In this document: positions 34,901 to 48,449 of the stretch, piece by piece
Numbering within the stretch: position 1 is the first letter of the stretch
Layout: every line of letters begins with the position of its first letter
From: Dermacentor variabilis
Taxonomy: Eukaryota; Arthropoda; Arachnida; Ixodida; Ixodidae
NCBI RefSeq assembly: GCF_050947875.1
Contig: NW_027460346.1
Span: forward strand, 1,674,001 to 1,738,000
Direction: 5' to 3'
Length of the DNA: 64,000 nucleotides
Made by a program: the position numbers and the translations under genes
The notes under the pieces: generated by a model
Told to the model about the DNA's origin: nothing
Database searches by the model: none
Seen by the model: the letters and a program-made list of their open reading frames with translations, nothing else

Positions 34901-37615
34901 GCACTGTAGACGAAATGAACGTAAGAGTAATCTTGTCCATACCCAGGGAAAGGTAGGTGGCGGGTGATTATGTTATGGTACAATGAGAAACTATATACAC
35001 GTTGTCCAATATGCGGATGCGCACTGTAGACGCAATGCACGTAAGAGTAATCTTGTCCATACCCAGGGAAAGGTAGGTGGCGGGTGATTATGTTATGGTA
35101 CAATGAGATAATATATACACGTTGTACAATATGCGGATGCGCACTGTAGACGCAACGCACGTAAGAGTAATCTTGTCCATACCCAGGGAAAGGTAGGTGG
35201 CGGGTGATTATGTTATGGTACAATGAGATACTATATACACGTTGTCCAATATGCGGATGCGCACTGTAGACGAAATGCACGTAAGAGTAATCTTGTCCAT
35301 ACCCAGGGAAAGGTAGGTGGCGGGTGATTATGTTATGGTACAATGAGATACTATATACACGTTGTCCAATATGCGGATGCGCACTGTAGACGCAATGCAC
35401 GTAAGAGTAATCTTGTCCATACCCAGGGAAAGGTAGGTGGCGGGTGATTATGTTATGGTACAATGATATACTATATACACGTTGTCCAATATGCGGATGC
35501 GCACTGTAGACGCAATGCACGTAAGAGTAATCTTGTCCATACCCAGGGAAAGGTAGGTGGCGGGTGATTATGTTATGGTACAATGAGATACTATATACAC
35601 GTTGTCCAATATGCGGATGCGCACTGTAGACGCAATGCACGTAAGAGTAATCTTGTCCATACCCAGGGAAAGGTAGGTGGCGGGTGATTATGTTATGGTA
35701 CAATGAGATACTATATACACGTTGTCCAATATGCGGATGCGCCCTGTAGACGCAATGCACGTAAGAGTAATCTTGTCCATACCCAGGGAAAGGTAGGTGG
35801 CGGGTGATTATGTTATGGTGCAATGAGATACTATATACACGTTGTCTAATATGCGGATGCGCACTGTAGACGCAATGCACGTAAGAGTAATCTTGTCCAT
35901 ACCCAGGGAAAGGTAGGTGGCGGGTGATTATGTTATGGTACAATGAGTTACTATATACACGTTGTCCAATATGCGGATGCGCACTGTAGACGCAATGCAC
36001 GTAAGTGTAATCTTGTCCATACCCAGGGAAAGGTAGGTGGCGGGTGATTATGTTATGGTACAATGAGATACTATATACACGTTGTCCAATATGCGAATGC
36101 GCACTGTAGACGAAATGCACGTAAGAGTAATCTTGTCCATACCCAGGGAAAGGTAGGTGGCGGGTGATTATGTTATGGTACAATGAGATACTATATACAC
36201 GTTGTCCAATATGCGGATGCGCACTGTAGACGAAATGCACGTAAGAGTAATCTTGTCCATACCCAGGGAAAGGTAGGTGGCGGGTGATTATGTTATGGTA
36301 CAATGAGATACTATATACACGTTGTCCAATATGTGGATGCGCACTGTAGACGCATTGCACGTAAGAGTAATCTTATCCATACCCAGGGAAAGGTAGGTGG
36401 CGGGTGATTATGTTATGGTGCAATGAGATACTATATACACGTTGTCCAATATGCGGATGCGCACTGTAGACGCAATGCACGTAAGAGTAATCTTGTCCAT
36501 ACCCAGGGAAAGGTAGGTGGCGGGTGATTATGTTATGGTGCAATGAGATACTATATACACGTTGTCCAATATGCGGATGCGCACTGTAGACGCAATGCAC
36601 GTAAGAGTAATCTTGTCCATACCCAGGGAAAGGTAGGTGGCGGGTGATTATGTTATGGTACAATGAGATACTATATACACGTTGTCCAATATGCGGATGC
36701 GCACTGTAGACGCAATGCACGTAAGAGTAATCTTATCCATACCCAGGGAAAGGTAGGTGGCGGGTGATTATGTTATGGTGCAATGAGATACTATATACAC
36801 GTTGTCCAATATGCGGATGCGCACTGTAGACGCAATGCACGTAAGAGTAATCTTGTCCATACCCAGGGAAAGGTAGGTGGCGGGTGATTATGTTATGGTG
36901 CAATGAGATACTATATACACGTTGTCCAATATGCGGATGCGCACTGTAGACGCAATGCACGTAAGAGTAATCTTGTCCATACCCAGGGAAAGGTAGGTTG
37001 TGGGTGATTATGTTGTGGTACAATGAGATACTATATACACGTTGTCCAATATGCGGATGCGCACTGTAGACGCATTGCACATAAGAGTAATCTTGTCCAT
37101 ACCCAGGGAAAGGTAGGTGGCGGGTGATTGTTATGGTGCAATGAGATACTATATACACGTTGTCCAATATGCGGATGCGCACTGTAGACGCAATGCACGT
37201 AAGAGTAATCTTGTCCATACCCAGGGAAAGGTGGGTGGCGGGTGATTATGTTATGGTACAATGAGATACTATATACACGTTGTCCAATATGCGGATGCGC
37301 ACTGTAGACGCAATGCACGTAAGAGTAATCTTGTCCATACCCAGGGAAAGGTAGGTGGCGGGTGATTATGTTACGGTGCAATGAGATACTGTATACACGT
37401 TGTCCAATATGCGGATGCGCACTGTAGACGCAATGCACGTAAGAGTAATCTTGTCCATACCCAGGGAAAGGTAGGTGGCGGGTGATTATGTTATGGTGCA
37501 ATGAGATACTATATACACGTTGTCCAATATGCGGATGCGCACTGTAGACGCAATGCACGTAAGAGTAATCTTGTCCATACCCAGGGAAAGGTAGGTGGCG
37601 GGTGATTATGTTATG
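28978..37615. repeat. Higher-order block A2 (expanded, 8,638 bp, 72 monomers less 2 bases)
   Basis: It has the same start and the same early variants as A1. The extra 3,120 bp over A1 is accounted for by 480 bp (4 monomers) in the middle, a 2,400-bp tandem duplication, and 240 bp (2 monomers, shared with A0) near the end. Confidence 0.85.
31936..36735. repeat. 2,400-bp tandem duplication inside block A2
   Basis: 31,936-34,335 and 34,336-36,735 match monomer by monomer, including rare variants (GATAATATAT at 32,707 and 35,107; CAATGATATA at 33,061 and 35,461; GCCCTGTAG; GTTGTCTAAT; CAATGAGTTA). I saw only about two differences (32,278 and 36,006). Confidence 0.9.
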
Positions 37616-40600
37616 TTACAATGAGATACTATATACACGTTGTCCAATATGCGGATGCGCACTGTAGACGAAATGCACGTAAGAGTAATCTTGTCCATAC
37701 CCAGGGAAAGGTAGGTGGCGGGTGATTATGTTATGGTACAATGAGATACTATATACACGTTGTCCAATATGCGGATGCGCACTGTAGACGCAATGCACGT
37801 AAGAGTAATCTTGTCCATACCCAGGGAAAGGTAGGTGGCGGGTGATTATGTTATGGTACAATGAGATACTATATACACGTTGTCCAATATGCGGATGCGC
37901 ACTGTAGACGCAATGCACGTAAGAGTAATCTTGTCCATACCCAGGGAAAGGTCGGTGGCGGGTGATTATGTTATGGTACAATGAGATACTATATACACTT
38001 TGTCCAATATGTGGATGCGCACTGTGGACGCAATGCACGTAAGAGTAATCTTGTCCATACCCAGGGAAAGGTGGGTGGCGGGTGATTATGTTATGGTACA
38101 ATGAGATACTATATACACGTTGTCCAATATGCGGATGCGCACTGTAGACGCAATGCACGTAAGAGTAATCTTGTCCATACCCAGGGAAAGGTAGGTGGCG
38201 GGTTATTATGTTATGGTACAATGAGATACTATATACACGTTGTCCAATATGCGGATGCGCACTGTAGACGAAATGCACGTAAGAGTAATCTTGTCCATAC
38301 CCAGGGAAAGGTAGGTGGCGGGTGATTATGTTATGGTACAATGAGATACTATATACACGTTGTCCAATATGCGGATGCGCACTGTAGACGCAATGCACGT
38401 AAGAGTAATCTTGTCCATACCCAGGGAAAGGTAGGTGGCGGGTGATTATGTTATGGTACAATGAGATACTATATACACGTTGTCCAATATGCGGATGCGC
38501 ACTGTAGACGCAATGCACGTAAGAGTAATCTTGTCCATACCCAGGGAAAGGTAGGTGGCGGGTGATTATGTTATGGTGCAATGAGATACTATATACACGT
38601 TGTCTAATATGCGGATGCGCACTGTAGACGCAATGCACGTAAGAGTAATCTTGTCCATACCCAGGGAAAGGTAGGTGGCGGGTGATTATGTTATGGTACA
38701 ATGAGTTACTATATACACGTTGTCCAATATGCGGATGCGCACTGTAGACGCAATGCACGTAAGAGTAATCTTGTCCATACCCAGGGAAAGGTAGGTGGCG
38801 GGTGATTATGTTATGGTACAATGAGATACTATATACACGTTGTCCAATATGCGAATGCGCACTGTAGACGAAATGCACGTAAGAGTAATCTTGTCCATAC
38901 CCAGGGAAAGGTAGGTGGCGGGTGATTATGTTATGGTACAATGAGATACTATATACACGTTGTCCAATATGCGGATGCGCACTGTAGACGAAATGCACGT
39001 AAGAGTAATCTTGTCCATACCCAGGGAAAGGTAGGTGGCGGGTGATTGTTATGGTGCAATGAGATACTATATACACGTTGTCCAATATGCGGATGCGCAC
39101 TGTAGACGCAATGCACGTAAGAGTAATCTTGTCCATACCCAGGGAAAGGTAGGTGGCGGGTGATTGTTATGGTGCAATGAGATACTATATACACGTTGTC
39201 CAATATGCGGATGCGCACTGTAGACGCAATGCACGTAATAGTAATCTTGTCCATACCCAGGGAAAGGTGGGTGGCGGGTGATTATGTTATGGTACAATGA
39301 GATACTATATACACGTTGTCCAATATGCGGATGCGCACTGTAGACGCAATGCACGTAAGAGTAATCTTGTCCATACCCAGGGAAAGGTAGGTGGCGGGTG
39401 ATTATGTTATGGTACAATGAGATACTATATACACGTTGTCCAATATGTGGATGCGCACTGTAGACGCAATGCACGTAAGAGTAATCTTGTCCATACCCAG
39501 GGAAAGGTAGGTGGCGGGTGATTATGTTATGGTACAATGAGATACTATATACACGTTGTCCAATATGTGGATGCGCACTGTAGACGCAATGCACGTAAGA
39601 GTAATCTTGTCCATACCCAGGGAAAGGTAGGTGGCGGGTGATTATGTTATGGTACAATGAGATACCATATACACGTTGTCCAATATGCGGATGCACACTG
39701 TAGACGCAATGCACGTAAGAGTAATCTTGTCCATACCCAGGGAAAGGTAGGTGGCGGGTGATTATGTTATGGTACAATGAGATACTATATACACGTTGTC
39801 CAATATGTGGATGCGCACTGTAGACGCAATGCACGTAAGAGTAATCTTGTCCATACTCAGGGAAAGGAAGGTGGCGGGTGATTATGTTATGGTACAATGA
39901 GATACTATATACACGTTGTCCAATATGCGGATGCGCACTGTAGACGCAATGCACGTAAGAGTAATCTTGTCCATACCCAGGGAAAGGTAGGTGGCGGGTG
40001 ATTATGTTATGGTACAATGAGATACTATATACACGTTGTCCAATATGCGGATGCACACTGTAGACGCAATGCACGTAAGAGTAATCTTGTCCATACCCAG
40101 GGAAAGGTAGGTGGCGGGTGATTATGTTATGGTACAATGAGATACTATATACACGTTGTCCAATATGCGGATGCGCACTGTAGACGCAATGCACGTAAGA
40201 GTAATCTTGTCCATACCCAGGGAAAGGTAGGTGGCGGGTGATTATGTTATGGTACAATGAGATACTATATACACGTTGTCCAATATGTGGATGCGCACTG
40301 TAGACGCAATGCACGTAAGAGTAATCTTGTCCATACCCAGGGAAAGGTAGGTGGCGGGTGATTATGTTATGGTACAATGAGATACTATATACACGTTGTC
40401 CAATATGCGGATACGCACTGTAGACGCAATGCACGTAAGAGTAATCTTTTCCATACCCAGGGAAAGGTAGGTGGCGGGTGATTATGTTATGGTACAATGA
40501 GATACTATATACACGTTGTCCAATATGTGGATGCGCACTGTAGACGCAATGCACGTAAGAGTAATCTTGTCCATACCCAGGGAAAGGTAGGTGGCGGGTG

Positions 40601-40850
40601 ATTATGTTATGGTACAATGAGATACTATATACACGTTGTCCAATATGTGGATGCGCACTGTAGACGCAATGCACGTAAGAGTAATCTTGTCCATACCCAG
40701 GGAAAGGTAGGTGGCGGGTGATTATGTTATGGTACAATGAGATACTATATACACGTTGTCCAATATGCGGATGCACACTGTAGACGCAATGCACGTAAGA
40801 GTAATCTTGTCCATACCCAGGGAAAGGTAGGTGTCGGGTGATTATGTTAT
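37616..40850. repeat. Higher-order block A3 (rearranged)
   Basis: It begins with the same marker monomer and AAAGGTCGGTGG at +337, then skips to sequence matching the end of the long block (38,580-39,000). It contains two adjacent monomers each lacking two bases (near 39,047 and 39,165), and continues with monomers matching about 24,420 onward (GATACCATATAC at 39,661; ACTCAGGGAAAGGAAGG near 39,856). Confidence 0.7.
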
Positions 40851-43800
40851 GGTACAATGAGATACTTTATACACGTTGTCCAATATGTGGATGCGCACTG
40901 TAGACGCAATGCACGTAAGAGTAATCTTGTCCATACCCAGGGAAAGGTAGGTGGCGGGTGAATATGTTATGGTACAATGAGATACTATATACACGTTGTC
41001 CAATATGCGGATGCGCACTGTAGACGCAATGCACGTAAGAGTAATCTTGTCCATACCCAGGGAAAGGTAGGTGGCGGGTGATTATGTTATGGTACAATGA
41101 GATACTATATACACGTTGTCCAATATGTGGATGCGCACTGTAGACGCCATGCACGTAAGAGTAATCTTGTCCATACCCAGGGAAAGGTAGGTGGCGGGTG
41201 ATTATGTTATGGTACAATGAGATACTATCTACACGTTGTCCAATATGCGGATGCGCACTGTAGACGCAATGCACGTAAGAGTAATCTTGTCCATACCCAG
41301 GGAAAGGTAGGTGGCGGGTGATTATGTTATGGTACAATGAGATACTATATACACGTTGTCCAATATGCGGATGCGCACTGTAGACGCAATGCACGTAAGA
41401 GTAATCTTGTCCATACCCAGGGAAAGGTAGGTGGCGGGTGATTATGTTATGGTACAATGATATACAATATACACGTTGTCCAATATGCGGATGCGCACTG
41501 TAGACGCAATGCACGTTAGAGTAATCTTGTCCATACCCAGGGAAAGGTAGGTGGCGGGTGATTATGTTATGGTACAATGAGATACTATATACACGTTGTC
41601 CAATATGTGGATGCGCACTGTAGACGCAATGCACGTAAGAGTAATCTTGTCCATACCCAGGGAAAGGTAGGTGGCGGGAGATTATGTTATGCTACAATGA
41701 GATACTATATACACGTTGTCCAATATGCGGATGCGCACTGTAGACGCAATGCACGTAAGAGTAATCTTGTCCATACGCAGGGAAAGGTAGGTGGCGGGTG
41801 ATTATGTTATGGTACAATGAGATACTATATACACGTTGTCCAATATGCGGATGCGCACTGTAGACGCAATGCATGTAAGAGTAATCTTGTCCATACCCAG
41901 GGAAAGGTAGGTGGCGGGTGAATATGTTATGGTACAATGAGATACTATATACACGTTGTCCAATATGCGGATGCGCACTGTAGACGCAATGCACGTAAGA
42001 GTAATCTTGTCCATACCCAGGGAAAGGTAGGTGGCGGGTGATTATGTTATGGTGCAATGAGATACTATATACACGTTGTCCAATATGCGGATGCGCACTG
42101 TAGACGAAATGCACGTAAGAGTAATCTTGTCCATACCCAGGGAAAGGTAGGTGGCGGGTGATTATGTTATGGTACAATGAGATACTATATACACGTTGTC
42201 CAATATGCGGATGCGCACTGTAGACGCAATGCACGTAAGAGTAATCTTGTCCATACCCAGGGAAAGGTAGGTGGCGGGTGATTATGTTATGGTACAATGA
42301 GATACTATATACACGTTGTCCAATATGTGGATGCGCACTGTAGACGCAATGCACGTAAGAGTAATCTTGTCCATACCCAGGGAAAGGTAGGTGGCGGGTG
42401 ATTATGTTATGGTACAATGAGATACTATATACACGTTGTCCAATATGTGGATGCGCACTGTAGACGCAATGCACGTAAGAGTAATCTTGTCCATACCCAG
42501 GGAAAGGTAGGTGGCGGGTGATTATGTTATGGTACAATGAGATACTATGTACACGTTGTCCAATATGCGGATGCGCACTGTAGACGCAATGCACGTAAGA
42601 GTAATCTTGTCCATACCCAGGGAAAGGTAGGTGGCGGGTGATTATGTTATGGTACAATGAGATACTATATACACGTTGTCCAATATGTGGATGCGCACTG
42701 TAGACGCAATGCACGTAAGAGTAATCTTGTCCATACCCAGGGAAAGGTAGGTGGCGGGTGATTATGTTATGGTACAATGAGATACTATCTACACGTTGTC
42801 CAATATGCGGATGCGCACTGTAGACGCAATGCACGTAAGAGTAATCTTGTCCATACCCAGGGAAAGGTAGGTGGCGGGTGATTATGTTATGGTACAATGA
42901 GATAATATATACACGTTGTCCAATATGCGGATGCGCACTGTAGACGCAATGCACGTAAGAGTAATCTTGTCCATACCCAGGGAAAGGTAGGTGGCGGGTG
43001 ATTATGTTATGGTACAATGATATACAATATACACGTTGTCCAATATGCGGATGCGCACTGTAGACGCAATGCACGTTAGAGTAATCTTGTCCATACCCAG
43101 GGAAAGGTAGGTGGCGGGTGATTATGTTATGGTACAATGAGATACTATATACACGTTGTCCAATATGTGGATGCGCACTGTAGACGCAATGCACGTAAGA
43201 GTAATCTTGTCCATACCCAGGGAAAGGTAGGTGGCGGGAGATTATATTATGCTACAATGAGATACTATATACACGTTGTCCAATATGCGGATGCGCACTG
43301 TAGACGCAATGCACGTAAGAGTAATCTTGTCCATACGCAGGGAAAGGTAGGTGGCGGGTGATTATGTTATGGTACAATGAGATACTATATACACGTTGTC
43401 CAATATGCGGATGCGCACTGTAGACGCAATGCATGTAAGAGTAATCTTGTCCATACCCAGGGAAAGGTAGGTGGCGGGTGAATATGTTATGGTACAATGA
43501 GATACTATATACACGTTGTCCAATATGCGGATGCGCACTGTAGACGCAATGCACGTAAGAGTAATCTTGTCCATACCCAGGGAAAGGTAGGTGGCGGGTG
43601 ATTATGTTATGGTGCAATGAGATACTATATACACGTTGTCCAATATGCGGATGCGCACTGTAGACGAAATGCACGTAAGAGTAATCTTGTCCATACCCAG
43701 GGAAAGGTAGGTGGCGGGTGATTATGTTATGGTACAATGAGATACTATATACACGTTGTCCAATATGCGGATGCGCACTGTAGACGCAATGCACGTAAGA

Positions 43801-46800
43801 GTAATCTTGTCCATACCCAGGGAAAGGTAGGTGGCGGGTGATTATGTTATGGTACAATGAGATACTATATACACGTTGTCCAATATGTGGATGCGCACTG
43901 TAGACGCAATGCACGTAAGAGTAATCTTGTCCATACCCAGGGAAAGGTAGGTGGCGGGTGATTATGTTATGGTACAATGAGATACTATATACACGTTGTC
44001 CAATATGCGGATGCGCACTGTAGACGCAATGCACGTAAGAGTAATCTTGTCCATACGCAGGGAAAGGTAGGTGGCGGTTGATTATGTTATGGTACAATGA
44101 GATACTATATACACGTTGTCCAATATATGGATGCGCACTGTAGACGCCATGCACGTAAGAGTAATCTTGTCCATACCCAGGGAAAGGTAGGTGGCGGGTG
44201 ATTATGTTATGGTACAATGAGATACTATATACACGTTGTCCAATATGTGGATGCGCACTGTAGACGCAATGCACGTAAGAGTAATCTTGTCCATACCCAG
44301 GGAAAGGTAGGTGGCGGGTGATTATGTTATGGTACAATGAGATACTATATACACGTTGTCCAATATGCGGATGCACACTGTAGACGCAATGCACGTAAGA
44401 GTAATCTTGTCCATACCCAGGGAAAGGTAGGTGTCGGGTGATTATGTTATGGTACAATGAGATACTTTATACACGTTGTCCAATATGTGGATGCGCACTG
44501 TAGACGCAATGCACGTAAGAGTAATCTTGTCCATACCCAGGGAAAGGTAGGTGGCGGGTGAATATGTTATGGTACAATGAGATACTATATACACGTTGTC
44601 CAATATGCGGATGCGCACTGTAGACGCAATGCACGTAAGAGTAATCTTGTCCATACCCAGGGAAAGGTAGGTGGCGGGTGATTATGTTATGGTACAATGA
44701 GATACTATATACACGTTGTCCAATATGTGGATGCGCACTGTAGACGCCATGCACGTAAGAGTAATCTTGTCCATACCCAGGGAAAGGTAGGTGGCGGGTG
44801 ATTATGTTATGGTACAATGAGATACTATCTACACGTTGTCCAATATGCGGATGCGCACTGTAGACGCAATGCACGTAAGAGTAATCTTGTCCATACCCAG
44901 GGAAAGGTAGGTGGCGGGTGATTATGTTATGGTACAATGAGATACTATATACACGTTGTCCAATATGCGGATGCGCACTGTAGACGCAATGCACGTAAGA
45001 GTAATCTTGTCCATACCCAGGGAAAGGTAGGTGGCGGGTGATTATGTTATGGTACAATGATATACAATATACACGTTGTCCAATATGCGGATGCGCACTG
45101 TAGACGCAATGCACGTTAGAGTAATCTTGTCCATACCCAGGGAAAGGTAGGTGGCGGGTGATTATGTTATGGTACAATGAGATACTATATACACGTTGTC
45201 CAATATGTGGATGCGCACTGTAGACGCAATGCACGTAAGAGTAATCTTGTCCATACCCAGGGAAAGGTAGGTGGCGGGAGATTATGTTATGCTACAATGA
45301 GATACTATATACACGTTGTCCAATATGCGGATGCGCACTGTAGACGCAATGCACGTAAGAGTAATCTTGTCCATACGCAGGGAAAGGTAGGTGGCGGGTG
45401 ATTATGTTATGGTACAATGAGATACTATATACACGTTGTCCAATATGAGGATGCGCACTGTAGACGCAATGCATGTAAGAGTAATCTTGTCCATACCCAG
45501 GGAAAGGTAGGTGGCGGGTGATTATGTTATGGTACAATGAGATACTATATACACGTTGTCCAATATGCGGATGCGCACTGTAGACGAAATGCACGTAAGA
45601 GTAATCTTGTCCGTACCCAGGGAAAGGTAGGTGGCGGGTGATTATGTTATGGTACAATGAGATACTATATACCCGTTGTCCAATATGCGGATGCACACTG
45701 TAGACGCAATGCACGTAAGAGTAATCTTGTCCATACCCAGGGAAAGGTAGGTGGAGGGTTATAGTGTTATGGTACAATGAGATACTATATACACGTTGTC
45801 CAATATGCGGATGCGCACTGTAGACGAAATGCACGTAAGAGTAATCTTGTCCATACCCAGGGAAAGGTAGGTGGCGGGTGATTATGTTATGGTACAATGA
45901 GATACTATATACACGTTGTCCAATATGCGGATGCGCACTGTAGATGCAATGCAAGTAAGAGTAATCTTTTCCAGACCCAGGGAAAGGTAGGTGGCGGGTG
46001 ATTATGTTATGGTACAATGAGATACTATATACACGTTGTCCAATATGTGGATGCGCACTGTAGACGCAATGCACGTAAGAGTAATCTTGTCCATACCCAG
46101 GGAAAGGTAGGTGGCGGGTGATTATGTTATGGTACAATGAGATACTATGTACACGTTGTCCAATATGCGGATGCGCACTGTAGACGCAATGCACGTAAGA
46201 GTAATCTTGTCCATACCCAGGGAAAGGTAGGTGGCGGGTGATTATGTTATGGTACAATGAGATACTATATACACGTTGTCCAATATGTGGATGCGCACTG
46301 TAGACGCAATGCACGTAAGAGTAATCTTGTCCATACCCAGGGAAAGGTAGGTGGCGGGTGATTATGTTATGGTACAATGAGATACTATCTACACGTTGTC
46401 CAATATGCGGATGCGCACTGTAGACGCAATGCACGTAAGAGTAATCTTGTCCATACCCAGGGAAAGGTAGGTGGCGGGTGATTATGTTATGGTGCAATGA
46501 GATACTATATACACGTTGTCCAATATGCGGATGCGCACTGTAGACGAAATGCACGTAAGAGTAATCTTGTCCATACCCAGGGAAAGGTAGGTGGCGGGTG
46601 ATTATGTTATGGTACAATGAGATACTATATACACGTTGTCCAATATGCGGATGCGCACTGTAGACGCAATGCACGTAAGAGTAATCTTGTCCATACCCAG
46701 GGAAAGGTAGGTGGCGGGTGATTATGTTATGGTACAATGAGATACTATATACACGTTGTCCAATATGTGGATGCGCACTGTAGACGCAATGCACGTAAGA

Positions 46801-48449
46801 GTAATCTTGTCCATACCCAGGGAAAGGTAGGTGGCGGGTGATTATGTTATGGTACAATGAGATACTATATACACGTTGTCCAATATGTGGATGCGCACTG
46901 TAGACGCAATGCACGTAAGAGTAATCTTGTCCATACCCAGGGAAAGGTAGGTGGCGGGTGATTATGTTATGGTACAATGAGATACTATGTACACGTTGTC
47001 CAATATGCGGATGCGCACTGTAGACGCAATGCACGTAAGAGTAATCTTGTCCATACCCAGGGAAAGGTAGGTGGCGGGTGATTATGTTATGGTACAATGA
47101 GATACTATATACACGTTGTCCAATATGTGGATGCGCACTGTAGACGCAATGCACGTAAGAGTAATCTTGTCCATACCCAGGGAAAGGTAGGTGGCGGGTG
47201 ATTATGTTATGGTACAATGAGATACTATGTACACGTTGTCCAATATGCGGATGCGCACTGTAGACGCAATGCACGTAAGAGTAATCTTGTCCATACCCAG
47301 GGAAAGGTAGGTGGCGGGTGATTATGTTATGGTACAATGAGATACTATATACACGTTGTCCAATATGTGGATGCGCACTGTAGACGCAATGCACGTAAGA
47401 GTAATCTTGTCCATACCCAGGGAAAGGTAGGTGGCGGGTGATTATGTTATGGTACAATGAGATACTATATACACGTTGTCCAATATGTGGATGCGCACTG
47501 TAGACGCAATGCACGTAAGAGTAATCTTGTCCATACCCAGGGAAAGGTAGGTGGCGGGTGATTATGTTATGGTACAATGAGATACTATATACACGTTGTC
47601 CAATATGCGGATGCGCACTGTAGACGCAATGCACGTAAGAGTAATCTTGTCCATACGCAGGGAAAGGTAGGTGGCGGTTGATTATGTTATGGTACAATGA
47701 GATACTATATACACGTTGTCCAATATATGGATGCGCACTGTAGACGCCATGCACGTAAGAGTAATCTTGTCCATACCCAGGGAAAGGTAGGTGGCGGGTG
47801 ATTATGTTATGGTACAACGAGATACTATCTACACGTTGTCCAATATGCGGATGCGCACTGTAGACGCAATGCACATTAGAGTAATCTTGTCCATACCCAG
47901 GGAAAGGTAGGTGGCGGGTGATTATGTTATGGTGCAATGAGATACTATATACACGTTATCCAATATGTGGATGCGCACTGTAGACGCAATACACGTAAGA
48001 GTAATCTTGTCCATACCCAGGGAAAGGTAGGTGGCGGGTGATTATGTTATGGTACAATGAGATACTATATACACGTTGTCCAATATGTGGATGCGCACTG
48101 TAGACGCAATGCACGTAAGAGTAATCTTGTCCATACCCAGGGAAAGGTAGTTGGCGGGTGATTATGTTATGGTACAATGAGATACTAAATACACGTTGTC
48201 CAATATGCGGATGCGCACTGTAGACGCAATGCACGTAAGAGTAATCTTGTCCATACCCAGGGAAAGGTAGGTGGCGGGTGATTATGTTATGGTACAATGA
48301 GATACTATATACACGTTGTCCAATATGTGGATGCGCACTGTAGACGCAATGCACGTAAGAGTAATCTTGTCCATACCCAGGGAAAGGTAGGTGGCGGGTG
48401 ATTATGTTATGGTGCAATGAGATACTATATACACGTTGTCCAATATGCG
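40741..48449. repeat. Higher-order block B (1,560/2,040/3,600-bp periodicities)
   Basis: TATACAATATACACG with GCACGTTAGAG recurs at 41,461, 43,021 and 45,061, and GCATGTAAG at about 41,871, 43,431 and 45,471. 40,741-41,880 is almost identical to 44,341-45,480 (3,600-bp offset), and the ATATATGGATG monomer recurs at 44,125 and 47,725. Confidence 0.8.
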
